Shown piece after piece: positions 7,993 to 16,180 of a stretch of DNA of 32,808 bases. The stretch lies in contig JAHFRA010000026.1 of assembly GCA_023259035.1 (NCBI GenBank), positions 3,362 to 36,169 of the forward strand. Direction: 5' to 3'. This DNA comes from Gallionella sp. GTDB lineage: Bacteria > Pseudomonadota > Gammaproteobacteria > Burkholderiales > Gallionellaceae. The notes under the pieces are model-generated. The model worked only from the letters and a program-made list of their open reading frames with translations, was not told the origin of the DNA and made no database searches. Made by a program: the position numbers and the translations under genes. Positions within the stretch are counted from its first letter, which is position 1. Each line of letters opens with the position of its first letter.

Positions 7993-9291
7993 ATGACAAC
8001 AAAAACTCCGGATAAAGTTGAACCGAAATACACACCGCGCTTGCAAGGGGTGGGCAGATGCCCAAGAAAATTCAGGACACCCTCATTTTTCACCTTGATT
8101 TGCAAACTATCTGTTTTGGGGGTTTTCTTTACTTTGCCTACGCAAGCGAGGGGAGCTGTTCCTCCAACTATGGATTCGGTTGCCCCGATTTCTTTGTCAA
8201 TTTGGGATGCCTGTGACAATGGTGCTGGTTATTACGTTAGTTCGACTGCCGCAGGAGCTTGCAGTGCATACGTTTTACATTCCAACCCCGTTCTTGCCTA
8301 TTCTGATTTAGGCTATACGCCTATATCTCCCACGCTCGGTTATTGCACTCAGGTTAGCAATCAATATCCTAATAATCCGCGAACTCTAACTTGTCGCGCT
8401 TGGATTACAAAGGATGCAGTTTGTCCTTCCAGTACGCCTGCGTACACTTTTAATCCTTCTAACCAAATGTGTGAGCGTCCTGCTACTCTCACCATCATCC
8501 TCTCAGGTGGCTCCAGCATCGAACCATGGCACAAAAAATTCGACCAAAATCACACAAAGGCGAATCTGCCCTTCAAGGCAATTGTGACAGATCAGAATGG
8601 TCAGGCTAAAGCAAATGTTGGTGTCAGCATCACGTCAGACGTCACGCAGGACAGCGGCGGGCATGCTCATACCAATGGCAGACCCAATGGTAAGCTGGTC
8701 GCCGGTACATCGGCCAGCACGTTGGGCGGGATAGCTACTATCACAGGCATCACGGATAGCACCGGGACTTTCTCGTTTACCTTCGGCGCAGAAGAAGCTT
8801 CGGGCGAACACAGGCTCACGGCCACTTGCGCAGGCTGTGCAGCTCCGGCAAATACCACGGTGAATGTATTGATTCCGGGCTTGACGTTGTTGGGTGTCGA
8901 GCCGGGTAGTTATGATTTGCAAGGATACAAAGATTGGCATCCCGGCAACCATTACTTTTCTGATGCCGCGATAGTCAAAATCATCAACCTGGCGCATGCA
9001 TATAGCCACGACCCGGCCTTCAACAATCAGCTTCTGATAATCAACGACAGCAGCCTGAGCAGAGGCGGGGTGCTCGATCTCGAGCAGGATTGGTCTTACA
9101 CGCCCAATGGACACGAGGGACACAGAATGGGCATTGTCGTTGATATAAACAACTATCGCGATGGGCCAAACGCAAGCTTTAGGAAGCTTGCCGCAGACTT
9201 TGATATTACCGCAAGATGGGAGGGACCAACACCGCAACATCCGAACAGAAAACCGCACTATCACGTATTGCTTCTAGGGGAGGATCGCTAA
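7993..9291 (+). CDS. Secreted Ig-like protein with C-terminal LAS-type metallopeptidase motif
   Basis: Not a protein I recognise as a whole. The 432 residues start with a basic region and a hydrophobic stretch (about 31-50, FFTLICKLSVLGVFFTLPTQ) that looks like a late signal sequence or anchor. A cysteine-containing segment (about 70-162) follows, then a beta-rich Ig/Big-like domain (about 164-296, with the strand pattern FKAIVTDQNGQAKANVGVSI and the loop GHAHTNGR). The C-terminal about 130 residues contain H377-x6-D384 (HRMGIVVD) and H422-Y-H424, the HxxxxxxD...HxH zinc signature of LAS enzymes (VanX, MepA, M15/M74 D,D-peptidases). A role in cutting peptidoglycan or as a cell-surface effector is inference. 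The start is supported by AGGGAGG. The next gene begins two bases after the stop, so they form an operon. Confidence 0.7.
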   Translation: MTTKTPDKVEPKYTPRLQGVGRCPRKFRTPSFFTLICKLSVLGVFFTLPTQARGAVPPTMDSVAPISLSIWDACDNGAGYYVSSTAAGACSAYVLHSNPVLAYSDLGYTPISPTLGYCTQVSNQYPNNPRTLTCRAWITKDAVCPSSTPAYTFNPSNQMCERPATLTIILSGGSSIEPWHKKFDQNHTKANLPFKAIVTDQNGQAKANVGVSITSDVTQDSGGHAHTNGRPNGKLVAGTSASTLGGIATITGITDSTGTFSFTFGAEEASGEHRLTATCAGCAAPANTTVNVLIPGLTLLGVEPGSYDLQGYKDWHPGNHYFSDAAIVKIINLAHAYSHDPAFNNQLLIINDSSLSRGGVLDLEQDWSYTPNGHEGHRMGIVVDINNYRDGPNASFRKLAADFDITARWEGPTPQHPNRKPHYHVLLLGEDR

Positions 9292-9292
9292 C

Positions 9293-10351
9293 ATGAAAAA
9301 ATTAATCCGTATGTTACTTGTGTTAGTTGCGACCAGTTTCTTCGTGCCCGCCCTTGCAGTTGAGGGCGAATCCATCGTATTCAATCCAATGACAGGGAAT
9401 TATTTGATTACGTATCAGGATTCAAGTGATGGAGTTTTTGAGCAAATCACTTTTGTTCCTTCTACCAAGATCAATCCTCTCCTTAAGAGTAAACTCAAGC
9501 TAGTTCAAGATGCGGTCATTCATTACGGATATGCACTGACTAGCGGGCAGGATAGTCAGCAAGAAATTGAGGCTTTTCGGTTAGATCCAGTAAGCAGTGT
9601 TACCACTAATACGTCTGATATTCCGCTGAATGCCCCGCCCGGACAGATTGCAGTGGATATGCTGAATGCGGCAGGTTATTTCGAAACACCCACCCCTTGG
9701 CGCGCGCGTATGGCTTATTCACGCGATGGAAAAGCCTTTAGAATTAGCTGGAGTTATAAAGTAGACGGCGGACTGCCCCCTGGCAAACAGGCGGTTTTTG
9801 GTTTTGACAGCCACGACTTACCCAGCATCATCCAAGTGCAAGTAACGGGCTATGCGCCGAATAGCCAGGAAATTCCAGGGGAAATATTACAAGATGCTCA
9901 CGATGGTGCTTTCGGCCAACAGTACACCGAGCTTGTATCCAAAAAGAACTTCGTCCCCCGCAACACCGCCGTACCTACGATCCCCGTCCCCACGCCCTTC
10001 GACGCCGCTGTATTGCTCGACCGCATCCAGACCCAGATGCACACCTGGATCGGCATGCAATTACTCGATGCGACCTTTTCTTCCCAGCTAGACCGTTACT
10101 TTCAATCCGCCATCAGCGCATACCGTTTGAACCAACCCAAGGTCGGCAAGAAACACATCCAGACGATGCGCGAACTCATCAAGAAGGAGCAGCCGGACGC
10201 GGATAGGGAAGATGTGCAGGATGACAGGGATGAGAAGGGCGATAACAATGATAACAACAAACGCATCCTGATCGACAAACTCGCTGCGCGCATCCTTGAC
10301 TTCGATCTCAAATATGTGATGAAACGCATGGGTGGGGACAAGGGCGATTGA
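9293..10351 (+). CDS. Secreted protein of unknown function
   Basis: 352 residues, family not recognised. The N-terminus MKKLIRMLLVLVATSFFVPA ends in an ALA-type cleavage site, a clear Sec signal peptide, so the product should be periplasmic or outside the cell. The mature part has no transmembrane segment. The end is highly charged (about 285-325: repeated KK, DRE, DDRDEKGDNND), followed by an amphipathic tail DKLAARILDFDLKYVMKRMG. It starts immediately after the stop of the LAS-peptidase-like gene and was probably made with it. A partner, inhibitor or chaperone role for that enzyme is possible but only inferred from position. Confidence 0.75.
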   Translation: MKKLIRMLLVLVATSFFVPALAVEGESIVFNPMTGNYLITYQDSSDGVFEQITFVPSTKINPLLKSKLKLVQDAVIHYGYALTSGQDSQQEIEAFRLDPVSSVTTNTSDIPLNAPPGQIAVDMLNAAGYFETPTPWRARMAYSRDGKAFRISWSYKVDGGLPPGKQAVFGFDSHDLPSIIQVQVTGYAPNSQEIPGEILQDAHDGAFGQQYTELVSKKNFVPRNTAVPTIPVPTPFDAAVLLDRIQTQMHTWIGMQLLDATFSSQLDRYFQSAISAYRLNQPKVGKKHIQTMRELIKKEQPDADREDVQDDRDEKGDNNDNNKRILIDKLAARILDFDLKYVMKRMGGDKGD

Positions 10352-10502
10352 TTCTAAAAATGAGCGGGTTCGTTTGAACCACAGATGCCGGAGCCGAATT
10401 GTTTTTGGTGAACCAAGCTAAGCGAGAACAATGTCACGTCGTCCGCGTATAGGCGCGACATACAGACTTTGTTGTCACGCAGAATGCTTGGTGTGTAGCA
10501 GG

Positions 10503-11597
10503 TCACTTGCCTCCCATCACGACAGGAATGCGCCGCGATCCAAATGCCTTGCTGAACTTTTCGAAATGCCCGGCGATGCGCGCATCGCAGTCCGGACAAT
10601 GGCCGTCGGGCGTGAGGCGATATTGTTTGATTTCATACCAATCGCGCACGATCAGGGCGCTGCCGCATGACGGGCAGTTCGTGGTGTCCCCTTCGAGGTT
10701 ATGCACGTTGCCGGTGTAGACATACCGCAGTCCGGCAGCCTTGGCGATTTTCCGGGCCTGTACCAATGTTTCCGGCGGGGTGGCGGGGATATCGGCCATC
10801 TTGTAGTCCGGGTGGAAGGCGCTGAAGTGCAGCGGCACATCGGGCCCTAATTCCTTTGCGATCCACTGGCTGAGCGCGGTGAGTTCGCCGTCCGAATCGT
10901 TCTGTCCCGGTATCAGCAGCGTGGTGATTTCGAACCACACGTCGGTCTCATGCTTCAGGTACCGCAGCGTATCCAGCACCGGCTGCAAATGCGCGCCGCA
11001 AAGTTTGACATAGAACTCGTCGGTAAACCCCTTGAGATCGACATTGGCGGCATCCATCTTGGCGTAGAAATCGCGCCGCGCCTGGCCGTGCATGTATCCG
11101 GCCGTCACCGCGACGGTCTTGATGCCGCGCGCATGGCAGGCATCGGCGGTATCCATCGCATATTCGGCGAAGATCACCGGATCGTTGTAGGTGAAAGCCA
11201 CGCTTTTGCAGCCATATTTTTCGGCGGCAATGGCTATGGCTTCCGGCGTGGCCTGATCCATCAGCGTATCCATGTCACGCGACTTGCTGATATCCCAGTT
11301 CTGGCAAAATTTGCACGCCAGGTTGCAGCCGGCGGTGCCGAAGGAAAATACGCTGCTGCCCGGATAGAAATGGTTGAGCGGTTTTTTCTCGATCGGGTCG
11401 ACGCAGAAGCCGGAACTGCGCCCGTAAGTGGTGAGCACCATGATATCGCCGACCCGGCCGCGCACGAAGCAGGCGCCGCGCTGACCTTCGCGCAGCTTGC
11501 AGTCGCGCGGGCACAGGTCGCACTGGATGCGACCATCATCAAGCAAGTGCCAGTATTTGGCCGGGTACTGCTCGGCAATGCTGATCGGTTCGTCCAT
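10503..11597 (-). CDS. amrS: AmmeMemoRadiSam system radical SAM enzyme
   Basis: Radical S-adenosylmethionine protein of 364 residues related to pyruvate formate-lyase activating enzymes. The [4Fe-4S] motif is C91-N-L-A-C95-K-F-C98. An N-terminal four-cysteine cluster (CDLCPRDC, then GAC, about 26-43) and a C-terminal CPSC...CPDC zinc-ribbon-like region (about 315-345) frame the barrel. Other family marks are FTYNDPVIFAEYA, VDLKGFTDEFY and TLLIPGQND. Its reaction is not established; the family is named for constant association with AMMECR1 and MEMO proteins, which here are fused and lie 41 bases upstream. It is the last gene of the seven-gene minus-strand run. GGAG lies before the ATG. Confidence 0.94.
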   Translation of the reverse strand: MDEPISIAEQYPAKYWHLLDDGRIQCDLCPRDCKLREGQRGACFVRGRVGDIMVLTTYGRSSGFCVDPIEKKPLNHFYPGSSVFSFGTAGCNLACKFCQNWDISKSRDMDTLMDQATPEAIAIAAEKYGCKSVAFTYNDPVIFAEYAMDTADACHARGIKTVAVTAGYMHGQARRDFYAKMDAANVDLKGFTDEFYVKLCGAHLQPVLDTLRYLKHETDVWFEITTLLIPGQNDSDGELTALSQWIAKELGPDVPLHFSAFHPDYKMADIPATPPETLVQARKIAKAAGLRYVYTGNVHNLEGDTTNCPSCGSALIVRDWYEIKQYRLTPDGHCPDCDARIAGHFEKFSKAFGSRRIPVVMGGK

Positions 11598-11638
11598 GTC
11601 ATAACTCCTTAGAAAGCGTAGCGTGCGCTGTGCGCACG

Positions 11639-13015
11639 TTACAGCGTCTTTTCACTCCATTTTTTCACGGTATAACGCGACAGTTTTACGTCTTCCGCCC
11701 AGAAGTCATCGGGCAGTCCCGCCTTGCGTTTGAGCATGGCGAGAAACTGGCGCGGTTGCGCAAGGTTTTCCCATACCTGCGGCAGGAATGTGCTGCGGTA
11801 GCCGTCATATTCGAAGATGACTCCATCCATATTGGGACGCAGTTGCGTCAGCGCGTCCAACTCATCCCTGAAGTGCATCGGCTGCGCCGGGGCAAGCAGC
11901 GACACCTCGACTATTATTTCGGCGAATTCTTCCGCTGTGAGCGGCGCGAAACGCGGGTCATGGAACGCGGCAGCCACGGCGTTGTCGCGCACATCTTCAA
12001 CGAGTGAACGATGCGCTTCCAAGCTGCCGATGCAACCGCGCAGTTGACCATGCAAGGTGAGGGTGACAAAAGTCGCGCCGGGTTGCCGTAGCCAGCCGGC
12101 TTGCGGTGTATTTTGCTTGGGCATGTCTTTTCCGGGCGGGCCAAACTGCTCGGCGATGGCGCTGCGTGCCAGCTTCAGCAAGATGCGGCCATGTTCATCG
12201 TCTGTTGTAACTGCGCTGTCCTCATCTTGATCTTGCGTAAAGGCCATCGCGGCATAACCCACCACCTGATCGTGCGATCCGGCGGTATCCCCTGAGTTGC
12301 GCAGGTCGAGCAGATGCGGCGTGAGATGGTGTTGCTGCGCTGCGACGATCAATCCGCTGATTGGCGTGCCGCCGCAGGCATGGTCGTGTGCGATGGGTTG
12401 GCGCAGCTTCAGGATGGATTGCACCGTTTGGTTATCCACGCGTTGCGCGGTGGAGTAGGGCAGGTAATGGGATAAATCCGAGCTGATGACGATCAGCGTT
12501 TCATCGCCGCCCCATAAGATTTCCAGCACCTCGGCGACTTCCTCGGCTGAGGCCATGCCGACTGCCAGTGGCAACAGCTTGAAATCGGGCAGCACGGTTT
12601 GCAGGAACGGCAGTTGCACTTCCAGCGAATGTTCCTGTGCGTGAGATTGTGCGCTGATGGTGACTTGCGGCAGATGTGCGATGGCATGCGCAGCCGCCAA
12701 ATCCACCTGCACGATGCCGAGCGGTGTGGCGAAAGCGTCTGCGTCCGGCAGAGCCAGCCCGCGCACCGCGACGCGGTGGGTGGGGCCGAGCAACACCACG
12801 CGCCTGATATGTGAGGCGATTGAATCGAGTGTTGCATAGGCGGTGGCCGCAATCGGACCGGAATAAATATACCCGGCGTGCGGCACGATCAGGGCTTTGG
12901 GGATCAGATCGTTGGGATGCGCTTCGACCAGCAACTGCCGCACGTCATGCGTGAGTTGCCGGGCATCGGCTGGGTAGAACATACCTGCAACGGCAGGCGG
13001 GCGGGCGGCGGACAT
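11639..13015 (-). CDS. amrB-amrA: AmmeMemoRadiSam protein: MEMO-AMMECR1 fusion (AmrB-AmrA)
   Basis: A 458-residue fusion of two families usually encoded separately or fused. Residues 1 to about 262 are MEMO, a fold related to extradiol dioxygenases. Candidate metal ligands and conserved sites are visible: VPHAGYIYSG (H46), LLGPTHR (H80), QEHSLEVQLPFL (H129), SSDLSHY (H183) and CGGTPISGL (C214). Residues about 272-458 are AMMECR1, with the hallmark LRGCIGS at 325-331 and FHDPRFAPLT. Human MEMO1 binds iron or copper; the bacterial role is unknown. The ATG has a strong AAGGAGG ribosome-binding site. It sits 41 bases before amrS and 60 bases after the NuoF-like gene, so it is probably transcribed with the Kor/Frd genes upstream. 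Confidence 0.95.
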   Translation of the reverse strand: MSAARPPAVAGMFYPADARQLTHDVRQLLVEAHPNDLIPKALIVPHAGYIYSGPIAATAYATLDSIASHIRRVVLLGPTHRVAVRGLALPDADAFATPLGIVQVDLAAAHAIAHLPQVTISAQSHAQEHSLEVQLPFLQTVLPDFKLLPLAVGMASAEEVAEVLEILWGGDETLIVISSDLSHYLPYSTAQRVDNQTVQSILKLRQPIAHDHACGGTPISGLIVAAQQHHLTPHLLDLRNSGDTAGSHDQVVGYAAMAFTQDQDEDSAVTTDDEHGRILLKLARSAIAEQFGPPGKDMPKQNTPQAGWLRQPGATFVTLTLHGQLRGCIGSLEAHRSLVEDVRDNAVAAAFHDPRFAPLTAEEFAEIIVEVSLLAPAQPMHFRDELDALTQLRPNMDGVIFEYDGYRSTFLPQVWENLAQPRQFLAMLKRKAGLPDDFWAEDVKLSRYTVKKWSEKTL

Positions 13016-13075
13016 GGCAATCCTCCTTCATGCGATGTTCTTATTATGAGGGCAGACCGGGAGGAATCAAGTTTC

Positions 13076-14464
13076 TTAGCGCAGAGCCTGCTTGAATTCG
13101 TCGTGGAAGTGATGGAAGGCGCTGTCGAGCAGTTGCACGGCGCCGTTGAGGAGATGGCAGCGGCCGCTGCCGGGCAACATGGCGCAGAGGTTTTCCAAAG
13201 TTGCGAGGTCGGCTGTTGTGCCGCGCCCGGTGTCGATGCGGTCCAGCAGGCGGCTCATCGTGGCGGTGCCCACCTTGCACGAGTTGCACTGGCCGCAGGA
13301 AGAATGCGCGAAGAAGCGCTCGTATTCGGCCACGCGCTTGACGATGCCGGTGCCTTCCGAGATGACGATCATCGCGCCGGTGCCCAGATTGCTGCCGCGT
13401 GCGCGCAGGGATTCGAAATCCAGCGCCACGTCGAGGTCGGCGGGTGTCAGCAGGGTGTTCGATGGTCCGCCGGTAAACACCGCCTTGAGCGGTTTGCCGG
13501 ACAGCAGGCCGCCGCCATGCGCGAAGATGAGTTCGCGTAACGGCGTACCCATCGGCAACTCGAACACGCCGGGATAGAGCACGTCGCCGCTCAATGAATA
13601 CAGTTTGGTGCCGGTGCCCGGTGCTTTGCCGAGGGCGCGGAACCATGCCGCGCCATGCACGACGATGTGCGGCACATGAGCCAGCGTTTCCACATTATTG
13701 ATCAGCGTCGGGCAGCCATGCACGCCAGCCTGAGCAGGGTAGGGTGGCTTGCCGCGCGGAAAGGGAAAACGAAGCTTTGGTTCCGGCACGGAACCAAAGC
13801 TTTGTTTCAGTGAAGACTCATGCCCGCTTGCGGGCGTTATGTCGGAACTAGAACTCTTTTTTAGCGAAGACTCATATCCGTTTACGGATGTGACGCCGGA
13901 ACTAAAACGGCCCTCCACCCATTCCATCGATGCGGTTTCTTCGCCGCCGATGTAGTGCCCGGAGCCGGGCAGCAGGTCAAGCTGCAACGGTTTGCCGAGC
14001 GCGGTTGAAGCCTGTGCCAGTAAATCCGATGCCCGCCATTGTTCGAGCGCGGCCTTCATCGCCGCCAGCGAACGCACCATGTCGGGATTGATGTAGAGCA
14101 CAACGCGATTGGCGCCAATCGCCAGTGCCGCCACCACGGCGCCTTCGATTATCTGATGCGGCGTTTCTTCCAGCAGCAGGCGATCCTTGAAGGTGCCGGG
14201 TTCGTCCTCGTTGCCGTTTACCACCAGATACTTGTCCGGCTTCGGTGCTGCGGCAGCGACCATATCCCACTTGCGCCAAGCCGGGAAGCCGCTGCCGCCC
14301 AAGCCGCGCAGATCGGCAAGGCGTATCTCCCCGCGCACGGCAGCCGGATTTTGCGCGGCGCACGCCAGCGCTTCGCCGCCGCCCGACTGGCGCCAGCGCG
14401 CCATGTCGGCGCCGATGCGGCGATCCGGATGCAGCAGTACCAAGTGTGGTTCAATTGAGGGCAT
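13076..14464 (-). CDS. NuoF-like NADH-binding flavoprotein (FMN and [4Fe-4S]) with a palindromic insert
   Basis: Related to the 51-kDa NADH dehydrogenase subunit and to NAD-dependent hydrogenase and formate dehydrogenase subunits: it takes electrons from NADH (or gives them to NAD+) via FMN. Visible motifs are GLGGSGFPAWRKW (nucleotide site), NGNEDEPGTFKDR (FMN/NADH), GSGHYIGGEETA, the SLBB-type LSGDVLYPGVFELPMG, and the cluster motif SCGQCNSCKVGT with a further Cys (ENLC). The gene is one of a set with FrdA-like and FrdB-like genes and could be the NADH entry of a soluble fumarate reductase. About 45 extra residues (about 187-231) with an 18-residue tandem period interrupt the usual step from EGR to PFPRGKPPYPA. 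The ATG at 14464 is chosen; a TTG at 14473 is possible. Confidence 0.88.
   Translation of the reverse strand: MPSIEPHLVLLHPDRRIGADMARWRQSGGGEALACAAQNPAAVRGEIRLADLRGLGGSGFPAWRKWDMVAAAAPKPDKYLVVNGNEDEPGTFKDRLLLEETPHQIIEGAVVAALAIGANRVVLYINPDMVRSLAAMKAALEQWRASDLLAQASTALGKPLQLDLLPGSGHYIGGEETASMEWVEGRFSSGVTSVNGYESSLKKSSSSDITPASGHESSLKQSFGSVPEPKLRFPFPRGKPPYPAQAGVHGCPTLINNVETLAHVPHIVVHGAAWFRALGKAPGTGTKLYSLSGDVLYPGVFELPMGTPLRELIFAHGGGLLSGKPLKAVFTGGPSNTLLTPADLDVALDFESLRARGSNLGTGAMIVISEGTGIVKRVAEYERFFAHSSCGQCNSCKVGTATMSRLLDRIDTGRGTTADLATLENLCAMLPGSGRCHLLNGAVQLLDSAFHHFHDEFKQALR
13772..13913. repeat. Palindromic repeat cassette inside the NuoF-like gene
   Basis: Two parts. First, a perfect 14-bp inverted repeat: arms AAGCTTTGGTTCCG (13772-13785) and CGGAACCAAAGCTT (13789-13802) with a 3-base loop. 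Second, two tandem 54-bp units (13806-13859 and 13860-13913) sharing GAAGACTCAT and GGAACTA blocks around a 6-bp hairpin. In unit one the hairpin is GCCCGC-TT-GCGGGC and in unit two ATCCGT-TT-ACGGAT: three of the six base pairs differ, and all three changes are compensated. The 54-bp period equals 18 codons, so the host gene stays in frame; about 135 bases are extra to the family. It resembles the principle of the Rickettsia palindromic elements, though the sequence is different. Confidence 0.85.
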
Positions 14465-14511
14465 ATTATTCAAGCCGACAAGTCGGATTTAAACGTACGG
14501 TTGCGCTATTG

Positions 14512-14532
14512 TTCCCACGCTCTGCGTGGGAA
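14512..14532. repeat. REP-like palindrome between frdA-like and nuoF-like genes
   Basis: Arms TTCCCACGC and GCGTGGGAA with a TCT loop. The motif resembles a dispersed intergenic palindrome common in proteobacterial genomes (from memory). It lies in the only sizeable gap between these two genes and could act as an mRNA stem-loop that adjusts expression of the downstream genes. Confidence 0.6.
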
Positions 14533-14565
14533 TGCTGCATGTCTTTTTCAGGTTAATTTCAAAAT

Positions 14566-16158
14566 TCAGCGATTCCATAAGCCTCCTGCCGCGTAACCCG
14601 GCAACACCTGCGGTGCCCGGCGCGTCAGGGGCATGCCCGCGAGGGTCAGTGCGCGGCGCAGCCGGTTCACGTGTTCGAGGGTGACTTTCTTCGGCCCTCT
14701 GTCGCGGTTCGCGGTAGCTGCAATACCGGCGCGGCGGCCAAAGCTGATGATCTCGAGCAGGGCATTGCCCATGATGCGGTTGCGCCCGTGGATGCCTCCC
14801 GCTACTTCGCCCACCGCGTACAGGCCGGGCACCGTGGTGGCGCCATTGACATCGATGACTGCGCCGCCGTTCTGGTAGTGCAGAGTCGGATGAACCAGCA
14901 ATGGTTCGGTGCGCGGGTCGATGCCCGAGACGCGGGTGCGCGTCATCAGGTTGGGGAATTGCTTTTCCAGCAGACCCGGATTGGCGCGCTCCAGGCGCGG
15001 CGTATCGAGCCACACCCCGACGCGCTGGCCGTCGATGCGGATGCCGCGCCCCTCGCTGCACTCGCGCAGGATCGCGGCGCATACCATATCGCGCGGCAAC
15101 AGTTCGTCGATGAAGCGCTGGCCAAGGCCATTCAACAGCAAGGTGCCCGCCGCGCGCACGCCCTCGGTCACCAGCTTGCCGGACAAATGGGTTGGATGCA
15201 CCAGCCCCGTGGGGTGGTACTGGAACGAATCCAGCTCGCGCAACCGTGCGCCGATGCGGTATGCCAGAACCAGTCCGTCGCCCGTCGCGCCCAGATGGTT
15301 GGAGGTCGGAAAGCCGTTCAGGTGCAGCCGCCCCAGCCCGCCGGTTGCGAGTATCACGGAGCGGGTGCGCACGATGCGCAACTGTCCATCAAGCAGCGAG
15401 GTGAGCACCGCGCCGACGCATTTCTGACCGAGTTCGTTGGACAGCAATTCGACGGCGGGGCTTTGCTCCCAAACCTCGATGCTGCGATGCTGGATGACGG
15501 CTTCGCGCAGCACACGCATCATTTCCAGGCCGGTATAGTCGCGGCAATGGACGAGGCGTGCGCTGCTCATGCCGCCCGCGCGCCGCGTGTGCAGGTCGCC
15601 GCTGGGAGTCTGTTCGAACTGCATGCCTCGGCGTATCAGCCAGCGCAGTACATCCGGGCCGTCCCCGGCCATGACGGCTACCAGTGCCGGGTCACCGGCA
15701 TGGTGTCCGCCGCGCAGGGTGTCCTGAATGTGCTGCTGCACCGAATCGTCCGGTTCGATGGCGGCCTGGATACCGCCTTCGGCCATCACAGTATTGCTAT
15801 CTCCGAGGCGCAGTTTGGTGGCCAGCAGCACGCGCGCACCTTTCTCGGCAGCCATCAGCGCCGCCGCGCATCCCGCGCCGCCGCCGCCGATCACCAGCAC
15901 GTCGATATCCGTCACCGGAGTTCCGGCAAGATCGGCCTCGTCGATGAAGGCTTCTGATTGCAATATCTCGGCCAACTCGCGCTGGCAACTCTCGCCCGCA
16001 TTGGCTCCCACCACCAGCTTGACCAAGCTGCCACGCAAGTGATCCGGGTGGTGCGCGTTGAGCAGCGTGTCGGAATCGGTCAGCTTGGGCAGCGGTTCGA
16101 CAAGCGCATCGGGCCGGTAGCGCGCGAGGGCCTCTGTCAGAGGAATGCCGTTGCTCAT
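14566..16158 (-). CDS. Fumarate reductase/succinate dehydrogenase-type flavoprotein subunit (FrdA-like, soluble type)
   Basis: 530-residue FAD protein of the FrdA/SdhA/aspartate-oxidase superfamily, with an extra about 80-residue N-terminal part before the FAD fold. Motifs: dinucleotide-binding VLVIGGGGAGCAAA (88-100), SNTVMAEGGIQAA (121-133), TSNHLGATGDG (285-295), QYHPTG (313-318), a PRDMV arginine (R356) at the likely proton-transfer site, HPTLHYQNGG, and GRNRIMGNALLE (458-469). The position of the His that links FAD covalently in membrane-bound enzymes (SHT) is SNT here (N122), so FAD is probably held non-covalently, as in soluble enzymes. It follows the FrdB-like gene by 22 bases with a GGAGC ribosome-binding site. 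No membrane anchor gene is nearby. NADH-linked fumarate reductase is the favoured reading; another substrate cannot be excluded. Confidence 0.85.
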   Translation of the reverse strand: MSNGIPLTEALARYRPDALVEPLPKLTDSDTLLNAHHPDHLRGSLVKLVVGANAGESCQRELAEILQSEAFIDEADLAGTPVTDIDVLVIGGGGAGCAAALMAAEKGARVLLATKLRLGDSNTVMAEGGIQAAIEPDDSVQQHIQDTLRGGHHAGDPALVAVMAGDGPDVLRWLIRRGMQFEQTPSGDLHTRRAGGMSSARLVHCRDYTGLEMMRVLREAVIQHRSIEVWEQSPAVELLSNELGQKCVGAVLTSLLDGQLRIVRTRSVILATGGLGRLHLNGFPTSNHLGATGDGLVLAYRIGARLRELDSFQYHPTGLVHPTHLSGKLVTEGVRAAGTLLLNGLGQRFIDELLPRDMVCAAILRECSEGRGIRIDGQRVGVWLDTPRLERANPGLLEKQFPNLMTRTRVSGIDPRTEPLLVHPTLHYQNGGAVIDVNGATTVPGLYAVGEVAGGIHGRNRIMGNALLEIISFGRRAGIAATANRDRGPKKVTLEHVNRLRRALTLAGMPLTRRAPQVLPGYAAGGLWNR

Positions 16159-16180
16159 TTTGAGTTAGCTCCTATTGTTT

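Noticed and set aside
7736..7996. Open frame of 86 codons before the secreted-protein gene
   Set aside because: No ribosome-binding site and biased composition; it ends in the leader of the real gene.
14671..15957. A 428-codon open frame antisense to the FrdA-like gene
   Set aside because: Shadow frame of a real gene; no ribosome-binding site and no recognisable motif.
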